From contig JHWZ01000001.1 of NCBI GenBank assembly GCA_000687695.1, forward strand, positions 186,001 through 250,000: a DNA stretch of 64,000 nt, given 5' to 3'. Each line of letters opens with the position of its first letter. The first letter of the stretch is position 1. The stretch comes from Lachnospiraceae bacterium P6B14. Its GTDB lineage: Bacteria > Bacillota > Clostridia > Lachnospirales > Lachnospiraceae. Below are positions 27,636 through 36,579 of this stretch, one piece after another. The position numbers were made by a program, and so were the translations under genes. A model generated the notes under the pieces. It was not told the origin of the DNA. It worked only from the letters and a program-made list of their open reading frames with translations, and did not search any database.

Positions 27636-27665
27636 GTGGTGTTGGCGGTAGATACTACCTCCCAC
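27636..27665 (-). promoter_or_regulatory. Possible L1-binding hairpin in the rplK-rplA spacer
   Basis: On the minus strand GTGGGAGGTAG and CTACCGCCAACACCAC form two short stems (GGTAG/CTACC inside, GTGG/CCAC outside) separated by asymmetric loops, directly upstream of the rplA ribosome site. L1 autoregulates through similar purine-rich asymmetric loops in other bacteria; assignment here is by resemblance only. Confidence 0.35.
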
Positions 27666-27708
27666 AACGTCCATTTCTCGAGTTTGGTCTTTTATGCTCT
27701 GAAGTCGA

Positions 27709-28134
27709 TCACTCCTCGACTTCGATTCCCATGCTTCGTGCGGTACCGGCGATCATGCTCATTGCCGCCTCGATACTGCCTGCGTTCAGATCCGGCATTT
27801 TTGTCTCCGCGATCTGTCTCAAATCATCCTTGGTCACCTTAGCGACCTTTTTCTTGTTCGGCTCACCTGATCCTGACTGGATCTTTGCTGCCTTCTTAAG
27901 AAGAACAGCTGCCGGCGGTGTCTTGGTGACAAAGCTGAAGCTTCTGTCAGCATACACCGTGATGACAACAGGAATGATCATTCCGTCCTGTCCCTGTGTC
28001 TGTGCATTAAACTGCTTTGTAAACTCTGCGATATTGATGCCGTGCTGTCCAAGAGCAGGTCCAACCGGCGGTGCCGGTGTAGCTTTTCCTGCCGGGATCT
28101 GCAGCTTCACATATCCTTCGACTTTCTTAGCCAT
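27709..28134 (-). CDS. rplK: 50S ribosomal protein L11
   Basis: Binds 23S rRNA at the GTPase-associated centre. 141 aa, the standard size. The N-terminal domain has [20 protein letters not shown] then [20 protein letters not shown], the Pro-rich region contacted by elongation factors; the C-terminal domain ends with [12 protein letters not shown]. An AGGAGG-type site precedes the ATG. 15 bp separate it from nusG. Confidence 0.97.
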   Translation of the reverse strand: MAKKVEGYVKLQIPAGKATPAPPVGPALGQHGINIAEFTKQFNAQTQGQDGMIIPVVITVYADRSFSFVTKTPPAAVLLKKAAKIQSGSGEPNKKKVAKVTKDDLRQIAETKMPDLNAGSIEAAMSMIAGTARSMGIEVEE

Positions 28135-28149
28135 GATAATCCTCCTTAA

Positions 28150-28668
28150 TTATACCTTCTCCAATTCCGAAAGATTGAAATCTACCGGTGTATCTCTACC
28201 GAACATCTCAATCATTACGACTGCCGTTCCGTCTGCCGGATGGATCTCAGAGATCACACCGACCTTATCCTGCCACATTGCATCGTTGATAACAACATGG
28301 TCTCCTACTGAGAATGGGCTTACCTTCGCCTCGGCGATCATGCTGAGACTCTTTACCTCTTCCTCGGTCAAAGGAACCGGCTTTGAACCCGGTCCGACGA
28401 AACCGGTCACACCGCGAGTATTTCTGACCACGTACCAGGTCTGCTCGTTCATGATCATTTTGACCAGAACATAGGCCGGGAACATTTTTTTCTCAGATTC
28501 CTTTGTTTTACCGTTCTTCTCCTCGGACACGGTCTGTGTCGGGATCATCACGTCGAGAATCTGATCCTCCATACTACGGTGATTGATCATTTTTAAAATG
28601 TCATCCTTCACCTTGTTCTCATATCCTGAGTAGGTGTGAACAACATACCACTGTGCTTTTTCAGCCAT
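28150..28668 (-). CDS. nusG: Transcription termination/antitermination protein NusG
   Basis: Transcription elongation factor that bridges RNA polymerase and ribosome or Rho. 172 aa with an NGN domain (AQWYVVHTYSGYENKVKDDI; MFPAYVLVKMIMNEQTWYVV; GVTGFVGPGSKPVPLTEEEV) and a C-terminal KOW domain (FSVGDHVVINDAMWQDKVGV). GGAGG precedes the ATG. It lies between secE and rplK as in most bacteria. Confidence 0.97.
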   Translation of the reverse strand: MAEKAQWYVVHTYSGYENKVKDDILKMINHRSMEDQILDVMIPTQTVSEEKNGKTKESEKKMFPAYVLVKMIMNEQTWYVVRNTRGVTGFVGPGSKPVPLTEEEVKSLSMIAEAKVSPFSVGDHVVINDAMWQDKVGVISEIHPADGTAVVMIEMFGRDTPVDFNLSELEKV

Positions 28669-28685
28669 TGAATCCTCCTAACGAA

Positions 28686-28889
28686 TTATGATGAAACAAT
28701 ATTCATTGCGGTAAGTCCAAGACGGATCGCCCAGTCAAAGCCGGCAATCACTACACCGAGAAGTACGCTCACTATGATAACAAGCGCAGACTGCTTTGCC
28801 AGTTCATTCTTCTTCGGCCATGTGCACTTTTTGAACTCCGCTTTCAGATTCTTGAAAAAGCCCGGTTTTGAAGCTCTCTCTTCACTCAC
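28686..28889 (-). CDS. secE: Preprotein translocase subunit SecE
   Basis: Single-span subunit of the SecYEG channel, 67 aa. The cytoplasmic amphipathic helix FFKNLKAEFKKCTWPKKNEL carries the conserved TWP motif, followed by one membrane helix (ALVIIVSVLLGVVIAGFDWA). The start is a GTG; the one at 28889 (reading MSEERASK) is preferred, but a GTG at 28898 is possible, since AGGAAAGG lies upstream of both. It lies between rpmG and nusG. Confidence 0.92.
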   Translation of the reverse strand: MSEERASKPGFFKNLKAEFKKCTWPKKNELAKQSALVIIVSVLLGVVIAGFDWAIRLGLTAMNIVSS

Positions 28890-28927
28890 TAGATACACAT
28901 CCTTTCCTAATAAAGTAACCTATCCGA

Positions 28928-29077
28928 TTACTTCGTCTCCTTGTGGAGCGTATGCTTCCTGCAGAATCGACAATACTTCTTTGTTTCCATTCTGTCCGGA
29001 TGGTTTCTTTTCTCTTTGGTCGTATCGTAGTTACGCTGTTTGCACTCGGTACATTCCAAAGTGATCTTTGTACGCAT
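28928..29077 (-). CDS. rpmG: 50S ribosomal protein L33
   Basis: A 49-aa ribosomal protein starting [20 protein letters not shown] and ending HTLHKETK. Both zinc-binding pairs are intact (CTEC and CRFC), so this is the zinc-containing (C+) form. CGGAGGTGACGTG precedes the ATG. It is the first gene of the operon with secE and nusG and lies about 270 nt behind its promoter. Confidence 0.95.
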   Translation of the reverse strand: MRTKITLECTECKQRNYDTTKEKRNHPDRMETKKYCRFCRKHTLHKETK

Positions 29078-29101
29078 CACGTCACCTCCGTTCTTCATTC
29101 G

Positions 29102-29301
29102 TTACTGTTCACACGTCTCCGCCCGCATTCGGAGAGTCCGCACTCGTGTCCACATCTGTGCACACGGTGCTCTACCGTCGCTTCGCGACACTCTCCTCAT
29201 GCATGGGCGGTGACTCGTTCCACGTGTACCGGCACATCGATATGCTTGTGAAAGCAAGCTTTCACCGCATATCTTCGCGCCTCTACACGTGTGAACAGTA
29301 A
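29102..29301 (-). repeat. 200-bp multi-branched inverted repeat in the rpmG leader (element C)
   Basis: Perfect 15-bp outer arms TTACTGTTCACACGT (29102-29116, 29287-29301) enclose at least two arms. One is CCGCCC (29119-29124) with 29205-29210 plus GGAGAG (29131-29136) with 29191-29196. The other is GATATGC/GCATATC around the perfect GTGAAAGC-AA-GCTTTCAC hairpin (29248-29265). It lies between the promoter and rpmG, so it should be transcribed as 5' untranslated RNA. No ribosomal or tRNA-like content is recognised. Confidence 0.85.
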
Positions 29302-29346
29302 CTCTTTTTGAGCATAAAAAAAAGACCTGAAACTCTTTGCTCGAGT

Positions 29347-29376
29347 AGTATAACATAGGTCTGTGTGCCGCGTCAA
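29347..29376 (-). promoter_or_regulatory. rpmG-secE-nusG-rplKA promoter
   Basis: TTGACG (29376-29371) and TATACT (29352-29347) with an 18-bp spacer, minus strand, preceded by AAAAAAGTGC, the same upstream context as the rplJL and rpoBC promoters. Confidence 0.75.
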
Positions 29377-29416
29377 GCACTTTTTTCTCATTTTTTTCAA
29401 AAATATCCCGAAAGAA

Positions 29417-29456
29417 GGAGCTCCCGATCAGATCTGTATACCTGAACGGGAGCTCC
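29417..29456 (-). terminator. Terminator after the FliD-like gene
   Basis: The stem GGAGCTCCCG pairs with CGGGAGCTCC across a 20-nt loop, followed by TTCTTTC on the minus strand. It lies 30 bp beyond the stop codon. Confidence 0.75.
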
Positions 29457-29485
29457 GGGCGTTGACAGGCCCCTCTTTTATCCTG

Positions 29486-30118
29486 TCAACAATACGAGTT
29501 GAATAGCATGCCGCTATACAACGAATTTTCATATGCGGGTCCGACGTCTCTGCCAGCCAGGTGTCCGTAACTGTACACCTTCTGATCCACGTACTCCATC
29601 GGATTCATACTCATCTCCTCGGCTTTTGCTTCCAACTCTGATACGAAACCTACCGGCGGGAACAGCTCGCTGCCATCCTCTGCCGCAGGCGATGTCAGAA
29701 ATCCTTCATCATCAATCGAGAAGCCTGCTTGGGTCAACTCATCGGTGTATCTGCGGATCATATTTCGCAATTCCCCTCCGGGACGGGACGGTTTCCCATT
29801 GGCTTTCCCGAAATCATCGCTCTTTTTCAGCAGATCGTTGAAGGTTTCCGCCATCTTAGTCATGTTCTCGGAGAGCTTCGACTGGTCTCCCCTCAACACG
29901 GACTCTGTAGCTTCGCCAAGTTCCATGGACAATTCCTTCACATTTAACACATATGCCTGTGTCTTGTTGGAAATGCGTACCACCGTTTGCGGATTGGAAT
30001 TGTTCATGCTTACGATGTTTTTGTATTTAGTTTTTAGCTCTTTCCTGTTGTGGACACTACGCTCCGGGTCGAGCCGGGGCAGGTAGCCACCCAGGTACAA
30101 ATTGTAAGCTGCTACCAT
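29486..30118 (-). CDS. Unrecognised protein, possibly flagellar-cap (FliD) related
   Basis: A 210-aa protein with no membrane segment or signal peptide. It is mostly charged and probably helical. The run LNVKELSMELGEATESVLRG, the NDLLKKSDDFG block and RYTDELTQAGFSIDDEGFLT loosely recall the C-terminal region of flagellar hook-associated FliD, which would fit the chemoreceptor gene next door, but the match is weak. It ends in a single Cys after LFNSY. The ATG at 30118 has AAGGAAGG upstream; an earlier ATG at 30154 lacks a good site. It has its own promoter and terminator. Confidence 0.7.
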   Translation of the reverse strand: MVAAYNLYLGGYLPRLDPERSVHNRKELKTKYKNIVSMNNSNPQTVVRISNKTQAYVLNVKELSMELGEATESVLRGDQSKLSENMTKMAETFNDLLKKSDDFGKANGKPSRPGGELRNMIRRYTDELTQAGFSIDDEGFLTSPAAEDGSELFPPVGFVSELEAKAEEMSMNPMEYVDQKVYSYGHLAGRDVGPAYENSLYSGMLFNSYC

Positions 30119-30217
30119 AACAATCACGCCTTCCTTGGCTTCTCCCACGGTCATCCCTGTATGTGGGAGGTACTAATTTTGCAGCACCATGATAGAAGAT
30201 GCTACTACTACACCTTG

Positions 30218-30246
30218 ATTATACCATCAAGCCCGCATGAATGCAA
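30218..30246 (-). promoter_or_regulatory. Promoter of the FliD-like gene
   Basis: TTGCAT (30246-30241) and TATAAT (30223-30218) with a 17-bp spacer on the minus strand, about 100 bp before the start codon. Confidence 0.7.
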
Positions 30247-30271
30247 GCATTTTTTCGAAAAAATACGAAAA

Positions 30272-30313
30272 AAATCACCCCTCACAGCCATCATGTCTGC
30301 AAAGGGCGATTTT
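30272..30313 (-). terminator. Terminator of the 4HB chemoreceptor gene
   Basis: AAATCGCCCT pairs with AGGGGTGATTT across a loop of about 20 nt that can extend the stem, followed by TTTTTCG on the minus strand, 17 bp beyond the stop codon. Confidence 0.75.
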
Positions 30314-30329
30314 GAATTCTGAATTATGA

Positions 30330-32048
30330 TCAAACTCTGAAGTAAGAAATAGTCTCATCCATATCATGAGCAAGAGTACGAAGCTTCTCTGAAGACTCGC
30401 TGATGGTAGAGAATGTGGCATTCAGCTGCTCCATTGATGCCGAGGACTCCTCGGATGATGCCGCATTCAGCTCGGATACGCTCGTCAGCTCCTGGATGAT
30501 CTCTATGAGAGCGTTCTTTGCGTCATTCAACTCATCCACACGCTGACGGATATTATCGGAGCTCTCGAATACATGGTTAACATTTTCGGACATCTCCTGC
30601 ATATCAGATTTTGTTGTGGTGATCTGCTCGCCCTGAGTAGAGATACTCTTGTTAAGCTCCTCCATAACTCCGACCGATGCCTCTGTGTCGTGAAGAAGTG
30701 TATCGATGATCGCCTTGATCTCATCCGCACTCTGTCTGGACTGATCTGCCAGCTGACGGATCTCATCCGCAACGACTGCGAATCCCTTTCCACTTTCTCC
30801 TGCTCTGGCCGCCTCGATGGAAGCATTCAGCGAAAGCAGGTTTGTCTGCTCGGCGATATCCATGATCGCGTCAGAGAACTGTGAGATGTTCTGAACACTG
30901 TTATTGGTAGCGTTTATGGTCTCGCCGATATCGTGAACAGATCTCGATACATTATTATTGGAAGAAATAAGTTCTTCGAGAGTATTCATCGTGGTATCGC
31001 AGGAGTCTTTCATCTTGTGTGAATACTCGTTCAGCTCACCCATATCAGAATTGATGTACTCGATATTGTTTCCGATGACCTCTGTACGATTTGATGCGGT
31101 CTGGACACTCTCTGACTGAGTCACGGCACCCTCTGCCACATCATTCACCGCTGCAGATACCTGCGTTGAAGCATCAGACGCCTGGCCTGCGCTCATTGCA
31201 AGATCCTCTCCGGATACGTTCAACTCTCCGGACATGGTCTTTGTCTTTGATATGATATCCTTAAGTCTTTCAGCAAGATTATTCGTTGCCTTCTCGATGG
31301 TTCCGACCTCGTCGGTTCCGGCCTTGCTTACATCTATAGTCACATCCAGGTCACCCTCGGCGATCTTTTCAAGTCCGTTTGTCGCTCTGCGGATACCCTT
31401 TATGATAACCTGAACCACAAACAGCGCGAACACTATGATAGCAATGGCCACAATACTGAATATGACTGCGAGAAGTATAATGGATGTTCCGATGGACTTA
31501 GCCAGAGCATCATGCTGCTCCTCGGCCCATGCCTCCACGTTCTCTCCCATCTCATTGATAACATCTCTCGCTGCACCGAACTCACTGTCTATAAGCTTTT
31601 CATCAGGTTTACCTTCAGTCTTTGAAAGCTCTGCCTTTACCTTTTCAAAATGCTCATCAAAAATATCCCCATACGTCGCAAAGCTTCCGATCTCACCCTG
31701 TCTGTTGTATAGACTTTCATCCTGCTTGGCGATCTCTATGGCTTTATGAACTTCGTCATAGGTCTGCTGAGCATTCTCCTCAACATCAGCCGCAAACTCC
31801 TTTTTCTCATTTGTAGTCACGTCTCCGCGATACGTATACTGAAGGTGCGCGGAAAGAGCCTGGTAGAAATCACGATCTGCATTTATCGTCGCATCCGTGA
31901 TGTTGAACAGAACCTCGTAGTAAATATCCGTCGTCTGTCCCTCTATCTGTTTCATCCTCATGATACCGACAAACGTACAGGCAACCAAAGCCACCACGAG
32001 CGGGATCACGATCAAACCGATCTTAAACTTCAAACTGAGATTTTTCAT
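30330..32048 (-). CDS. Methyl-accepting chemotaxis protein (4HB-type sensor)
   Basis: A 572-aa transmembrane chemoreceptor. Helix 1 is near residues 10-32 ([20 protein letters not shown]); a roughly 160-aa helical extracellular domain like 4HB_MCP follows; helix 2 ([20 protein letters not shown]) leads into HAMP ([15 protein letters not shown]). The signalling hairpin tip is [20 protein letters not shown] then [20 protein letters not shown], canonical. No CheR-binding pentapeptide is seen at the C-terminus. The start at 32048 follows AGGAGGACGGTATT. The ligand is unknown. Confidence 0.93.
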   Translation of the reverse strand: MKNLSLKFKIGLIVIPLVVALVACTFVGIMRMKQIEGQTTDIYYEVLFNITDATINADRDFYQALSAHLQYTYRGDVTTNEKKEFAADVEENAQQTYDEVHKAIEIAKQDESLYNRQGEIGSFATYGDIFDEHFEKVKAELSKTEGKPDEKLIDSEFGAARDVINEMGENVEAWAEEQHDALAKSIGTSIILLAVIFSIVAIAIIVFALFVVQVIIKGIRRATNGLEKIAEGDLDVTIDVSKAGTDEVGTIEKATNNLAERLKDIISKTKTMSGELNVSGEDLAMSAGQASDASTQVSAAVNDVAEGAVTQSESVQTASNRTEVIGNNIEYINSDMGELNEYSHKMKDSCDTTMNTLEELISSNNNVSRSVHDIGETINATNNSVQNISQFSDAIMDIAEQTNLLSLNASIEAARAGESGKGFAVVADEIRQLADQSRQSADEIKAIIDTLLHDTEASVGVMEELNKSISTQGEQITTTKSDMQEMSENVNHVFESSDNIRQRVDELNDAKNALIEIIQELTSVSELNAASSEESSASMEQLNATFSTISESSEKLRTLAHDMDETISYFRV

Positions 32049-32162
32049 AATACCGTCCTCCTGACGCATCTAAAAGGTCTTTCCCTCACCCCTTGGAAAG
32101 ATACGCTACTATCATATCAAAAATGCTCCGGCATGTCAATATTTCAAATCCGCTCTTTAAGT

Positions 32163-33404
32163 TTATTTCAGGCCGAACGCCTCCTGCATGGTCGGGTTAT
32201 CCTTCGTGAGCTTTTTCACGGAAACATCCTCAACCTTGTTCGTGGCGATGCGAAGCTGATTGTCCGACTTGGTGAGAAACTCCTTCACCTTTTCAAGGTC
32301 CTTTATGGACTTATCGATCGCATCGATCGCCTTATCGAAATGTCCATGTGCAAGATCATAGTTTCTGGAAAAACCTTCCTTAAACTCGTTCAGTCGCTCC
32401 TCAAAATTTGTCACATCGATATTCTGGTTCCTGACGACCGCGAGCTCCTTTTTATACTCCATGGCACTCATAGCGGCATTCCTTAAAAGTGAAATGATAG
32501 TCAAAAAGCACTGCGGTCTGACTACATACATTTTTTCATATCTATAAGAAACATCCACGATTCCCGAGTTATACAGATCACTGTCTGACTCAAGCAAGGA
32601 CACCAGCACTGCGTACTCACAGCCCTTTTCGTTTCGATCCTTGTCAAGTTCCTTGAAGAAGTCTTCGTTTTTATGCTTGGTGGCAGTAGTATCCATCTCA
32701 TTTTTCATCTCGAACATGATTGACAGTATTTCCACACCATCCTCATCGTTCTCACGATAAATATAATCACCCTTACTGCCGGATTTGGCATCATTATCCT
32801 TTTCAAAATACGCGTTCGGGAATGCCGTCATACGCATCTTGTTAAACTCGATCTCGCAGTGTTGCTCCAGACTCTCTCCGATCATCTTCGTTGACATTCT
32901 GGTCTTCATATCCTTGTACAGCTCAATAGTTTTTTCCTTCTCATCGAGCAGTATCTCGTAACGTTCCTTCTGACCCTGGATATCTCTCTCGAGGTCTCTC
33001 TTTTCATCCTCAAGCTTCTCTTTAGCCTTCATCACGGCCAGTTCTTTATCCGCATCATTTTTCTCGATGGCAAGCTTAAGTTCTTTTGTACGATCCTTCT
33101 CCGACTGAAGCTCACTTTTCAACTTTTCAAGCTCTTTTTCATACTCCTCTTTTTCTTTTTCAAGCTGCTCTTTTGTTTCCAACCTTATCTTGGTCTCACT
33201 GCTCTCCAGCTCGTGTGCATGCTTGTCTTCTATGTTCTCCAACTCCAATGCATGCTTTTGATTGAGGTTTTCCGTGATCTCCTCTATCTTTTTATGTATA
33301 TCTTTATCAAACTCAGAATTTCTGATCTGAGCCACTATCGATGCAAGTGCCGTATCATCAACCGTGAACACCTGCCCGCAACTCGGACATTTTAATTCAG
33401 CCAT
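32163..33404 (-). CDS. DUF2130 domain protein with coiled coil
   Basis: A 413-aa soluble protein. It begins with a zinc-ribbon-like MAELKCPSCGQVF, followed by a coiled coil of about 160 residues rich in E and K (residues about 35-190), then the DUF2130 domain (RMSTKMIGESLEQHCEIEFN; GDYIYRE; MFEMKNEMDTTATKHKNEDF). DUF2130 has a restriction-endonuclease-like fold in some predictions; E and K residues in EMKNE would fit, but the function is unknown. AGGAGTAAT precedes the ATG at 33404. Most likely a nucleic-acid-related or cytoskeletal protein. Confidence 0.85.
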   Translation of the reverse strand: MAELKCPSCGQVFTVDDTALASIVAQIRNSEFDKDIHKKIEEITENLNQKHALELENIEDKHAHELESSETKIRLETKEQLEKEKEEYEKELEKLKSELQSEKDRTKELKLAIEKNDADKELAVMKAKEKLEDEKRDLERDIQGQKERYEILLDEKEKTIELYKDMKTRMSTKMIGESLEQHCEIEFNKMRMTAFPNAYFEKDNDAKSGSKGDYIYRENDEDGVEILSIMFEMKNEMDTTATKHKNEDFFKELDKDRNEKGCEYAVLVSLLESDSDLYNSGIVDVSYRYEKMYVVRPQCFLTIISLLRNAAMSAMEYKKELAVVRNQNIDVTNFEERLNEFKEGFSRNYDLAHGHFDKAIDAIDKSIKDLEKVKEFLTKSDNQLRIATNKVEDVSVKKLTKDNPTMQEAFGLK

Positions 33405-33417
33405 ATTACTCCTTTCA

Positions 33418-33475
33418 TGCCGCGATTTCTGCGGCTCGCGCATGCGTGTCTCCAACACGCATGTCGCATCAGGCA
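33418..33475. repeat. Small double hairpin between CoA-transferase and DUF2130 genes
   Basis: GCCGC...GCGGC (33419-33435) and the perfect 9-bp stem CATGCGTGT/ACACGCATG (33441-33463), bracketed by a short TGCC/GGCA pair. No T tract. It resembles a reduced form of the larger branched elements in this window. Confidence 0.5.
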
Positions 33476-33478
33476 CTC

Positions 33479-34819
33479 TCATCTCTTATTCGAGCGTCGC
33501 CAAATCCTTCTTTCTTCAGCTTCCTTTATCAGCTCATCCCTGAAATCCGGATGAGCAATAGAAATAAGCGCCTCGGCTCTCTCCCAGGTTGACTGCCCTT
33601 CGAGATTCACCACTCCGTACTCCGTCGCTATAAAGTAAACTTGACTTCTCGGAGACGTGATGATGTCACCGTTGAACTGCGGAACTATTCTCGACTGTAT
33701 ACTTCCGTCGCGTTTTCTGTGTACAGACTTCATACATATAAACGCCTTGCCTCCGCGCGACGCACTCGCGCCCGCAAGGAAATCGAGCTGACCGCCTGTC
33801 CCGCTGATCTGACGCGAGCCGGCGCTCTCCGCTGCCACCTGACCGTACAGATCCACCGCAACGCAGGCATTTATCGAAACCATATTATCGAGCTGCGCTA
33901 TGACGCTCGGTCTGTTTACATACTCAAGAGGATAGGCTGCTATACCGTGATTGTCATCGAGCCACTCGTAAAGCTCGCTCGATCCGACAGCACAACCGAA
34001 CACTCCTTTTCCTCTGTTTATGGTTTTCTTTTTATTTGTGAGTTTTCCTTTCCTGTGGAGCTCGAGATAAGCATCCGTACACAGCTCGGTATGCATACCC
34101 AGATCAGAAATATCCGACGCGGCTATAGCCTCACCTATAGCATTGGGAACCGCTCCCACTCCGAGCTGAAGATTCGCCCCGTCGACGATGTACGGTATGA
34201 TGTGTTCCGCTATTTTTTTATCATCCTCAGTCGGGTTTATCGGAAGATAATTTTTAAATGGCTCATGTTCACCCTCAACGATCATATCTATCTCATCGAT
34301 GTGGATACACTCATGATAACCGCCGTGTATCTTCGGCAGGTTTTCATTTATCTCAACTATTACTATATCAGCCTTCTCACAGATCGGTCCCGCCACTCCG
34401 GTATTTACGGAAAAATTGAAATAGCCGTGTTTATCCATCGGAGAAACACTGACCATTGCGACATTTACTTTTATGAAAAATTCATAGTAGGCGGCATTGT
34501 TATGAAACACCATCGGGATATAATAACAAAGTCCTTTATCACAGAGCTGTCTTTCATATGCCGAGCAGTGCCACGAATGATAGACAAAGTGCTCCTGACT
34601 CGGATCTGCTTCGACCGTCTCAATAGGACCAACTATAAGATTACCTCTTATCTTTACATCGGTGAGTTCATCACATCTTTTTGCCAGAGCTCTGTCAAGA
34701 AGAATAGGCATACCGAGCGTACTGGTATAGTCGACCCAGTCTCCGCTTTTTACAACAGACACAGCCTCCTCGGGAGTCCTTAATTTCTTTCTGTATTCCT
34801 CTGCGTAATCCCTAAGCAT
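33479..34819 (-). CDS. Acyl-CoA:acetate CoA-transferase (butyryl-CoA/4-hydroxybutyrate type)
   Basis: A 446-aa cytoplasmic CoA-transferase that moves CoA from an acyl-CoA to acetate. Family blocks include KSGDWVDYTSTLG, GVGAVPNAIG (CoA-binding), HTELCTDAY with the probable catalytic Glu, SAGSRQISGTGGQLDF and the ending ALISIAHPDFRDELIKEAE. This ending is shared with butyryl-CoA:acetate CoA-transferases of Roseburia-like bacteria, where the enzyme makes butyrate; the related 4-hydroxybutyrate and propionate transferases cannot be excluded. GGAGGGATAA precedes the ATG. Confidence 0.87.
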   Translation of the reverse strand: MLRDYAEEYRKKLRTPEEAVSVVKSGDWVDYTSTLGMPILLDRALAKRCDELTDVKIRGNLIVGPIETVEADPSQEHFVYHSWHCSAYERQLCDKGLCYYIPMVFHNNAAYYEFFIKVNVAMVSVSPMDKHGYFNFSVNTGVAGPICEKADIVIVEINENLPKIHGGYHECIHIDEIDMIVEGEHEPFKNYLPINPTEDDKKIAEHIIPYIVDGANLQLGVGAVPNAIGEAIAASDISDLGMHTELCTDAYLELHRKGKLTNKKKTINRGKGVFGCAVGSSELYEWLDDNHGIAAYPLEYVNRPSVIAQLDNMVSINACVAVDLYGQVAAESAGSRQISGTGGQLDFLAGASASRGGKAFICMKSVHRKRDGSIQSRIVPQFNGDIITSPRSQVYFIATEYGVVNLEGQSTWERAEALISIAHPDFRDELIKEAEERRIWRRSNKR

Positions 34820-34861
34820 TTATCCCTCCAAGTAATAATAGAGTTACTATTACGTTATTAT

Positions 34862-35656
34862 TTATACCGCGTATTTTTTCAGAAGGCTTTTATAATCGCT
34901 CAGCACTCCTGCCATTTTTTCAGCATTATTACTGTCTATACCACACTTGCGAGTTAGCTTCTTTGCAGAATCTTTTACTGTTATTTTTAAATTATTTGAT
35001 GACAGAATCCGCATCAGTTTATCCAGTTTTTCATCGGTAGCAGATGTGTTTTTGGAAATAGTAAACTTCGCCGTAGTAGTCAAAAGATAATTCAGATACT
35101 CTCCCTTTCTTTGGCTTCTGCTCGATGAACTTCCTTTCAGAGTAACGGACTCACCGCCTCCCGATATGACCATCTTTTTATACTTTCTGCTGGTACTGCC
35201 GTGAATCTGAACTATAGACCTTACGGTCATCCCCATGGAAAGAACTGATGATGATCCGGATTTCTGAGCTGTAATGGTTGGCCACAGAACAACAGTCTCC
35301 GCAAAGTCTCCATAGCCATAATGAGGGATTTTAAACACTTTATAATAACCATATAATGTCAAAGATGACTTCTTTTTGTTTATATCCTTAAACTCATACG
35401 CTGCACTTGCTCGCTTTCCCCTGAGCTTTTTTCTGATCGCTCTATACGGAACTTTTTTAGTGTATTTCGTTCTTACTGCCTGACCGGTAGCAGCATCTAC
35501 GGCGCCTCCTGTTACCGCGTCATCAGCAGTTTTGTATACTACGGGCTGTGTTTCCGTAGCCGTCATGCCTGCCTCAACGTCAGCAGGTGCACACGCGGGC
35601 ATAACAAGACTAAAAACAAGAGCCGTCACCACAAGTATTGCCATTCTTTTTTTCAT
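34862..35656 (-). CDS. Secreted protein of unknown function
   Basis: A 264-aa protein with a clear signal peptide, MKKRMAILVVTALVFSLVMP, and a cut likely after ACA. The mature part is basic and rich in Lys, Ser, Thr and Tyr, with predicted beta content and no domain I recognise. The ATG at 35656 follows AGGAG by 7 nt; an ATG 6 bp upstream overlaps the stop codon of the ADP-ribosylglycohydrolase gene. The two genes are therefore probably translationally linked, although their roles look unrelated. Confidence 0.8.
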   Translation of the reverse strand: MKKRMAILVVTALVFSLVMPACAPADVEAGMTATETQPVVYKTADDAVTGGAVDAATGQAVRTKYTKKVPYRAIRKKLRGKRASAAYEFKDINKKKSSLTLYGYYKVFKIPHYGYGDFAETVVLWPTITAQKSGSSSVLSMGMTVRSIVQIHGSTSRKYKKMVISGGGESVTLKGSSSSRSQRKGEYLNYLLTTTAKFTISKNTSATDEKLDKLMRILSSNNLKITVKDSAKKLTRKCGIDSNNAEKMAGVLSDYKSLLKKYAV

Positions 35657-35658
35657 GT

Positions 35659-36477
35659 TCATTCTCCTTTGTGATAGTGTTTATCCCTTTCCCCTTCAAA
35701 CCTTACAAGTACGGAATTGATACCGATATCAAGTCTGTTTATACACTCATATCTCAAGTTCTCAGGTACGCCGTAAAATGCTTCCGCTATTCCACCTGCT
35801 ATGCATGTAAGCGTATCCGAATCTCCACCGAGTGACACCGCTGTTCTGATCACATCCTCGAAATCCTCACCCTCCAAAAAAGCAGTGATCGCCTCAGGCA
35901 CAGTCTCCTGACAACTCTCAACATGGAAGTAATGTGGTCTGATCTCATCGCATGTACGCGAAAGATCATAAGCAAACTGCTCTGTTATATACGAACGAAT
36001 ATCATCCTTGGTCGCGTCGTTCCTTGCAAGAAAGATAGCGGCCGCTGTTGCCTGAGCTCCCTTGACACCTTCGGGATGATTGTGCGTGACCTCAGCTGTC
36101 CAACGGGCGACTCTGCGCGTCATGGCAATATCATCGTAAAGCCATCCGACAGATGAGACCCTCATGGCTGATCCGTTGCCCCAGCTGTTATACGGTCTCG
36201 GATCATCGGTCAGTAACCAATTAATGAAGCCTCCTCCATATCCCGCGTCAGGATAAGCCCTTCCCCACCTGCGCATGGACGCGATCACTCCATCCTTGAT
36301 ATCCTCTTCTCTCGCCTCAGGTCCGGCCTCGATAAGTGCCTCCGCCACAGCGACGGTCATCACCGTGTCATCGGTAAAGTGAACCCTCGGATCGAAAAGC
36401 TCAAAGTCCTTTGTTTTATCCCCGCGATCAAACTCATAGGGCGACCCGATCATATCTCCAAGTATAGCTCCGTACAT
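35659..36477 (-). CDS. ADP-ribosylglycohydrolase family protein
   Basis: A 272-aa enzyme of the DraG/ARH family that removes ADP-ribose from proteins or small molecules. The metal-binding motifs are intact: GAILGDMIGSPYEF at the N-terminus, FTDDTVM, and the C-terminal SLGGDSDTLTCIAGGIAEAF. The start at 36477 is set by GGAGGAGAGCC; upstream codons are not translated because the promoter lies there. Cytoplasmic. The target is unknown; no ADP-ribosyltransferase toxin gene is nearby. Confidence 0.92.
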   Translation of the reverse strand: MYGAILGDMIGSPYEFDRGDKTKDFELFDPRVHFTDDTVMTVAVAEALIEAGPEAREEDIKDGVIASMRRWGRAYPDAGYGGGFINWLLTDDPRPYNSWGNGSAMRVSSVGWLYDDIAMTRRVARWTAEVTHNHPEGVKGAQATAAAIFLARNDATKDDIRSYITEQFAYDLSRTCDEIRPHYFHVESCQETVPEAITAFLEGEDFEDVIRTAVSLGGDSDTLTCIAGGIAEAFYGVPENLRYECINRLDIGINSVLVRFEGERDKHYHKGE

Positions 36478-36519
36478 GGCTCTCCTCCATACAAAGATAC
36501 GAACACTAAATATGTTCTT

Positions 36520-36548
36520 ATTATAATAAAATCCGCTCAATGCGTCAA
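36520..36548 (-). promoter_or_regulatory. ADP-ribosylglycohydrolase promoter
   Basis: TTGACG (36548-36543) and TATAAT (36525-36520) with a 17-bp spacer, minus strand, about 45 bp before the ATG. Confidence 0.8.
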
Positions 36549-36579
36549 GTCCATGATGAGCAGAAAAGCCAAAACCCGC

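Noticed and set aside
27104-28474. 456-codon plus-strand open frame
   Set aside because: Exactly antisense to rplA, rplK and nusG, whose identities are certain; no ribosome site or domain.
29080-29346. tRNA gene (tRNA-Trp often precedes secE)
   Set aside because: The hairpins here do not form a cloverleaf with a TTCGA-type T-loop; the sequence fits a branched inverted repeat instead.
33641-34783. 380-codon plus-strand open frame
   Set aside because: Antisense to the CoA-transferase gene; composition is typical of a shadow frame.
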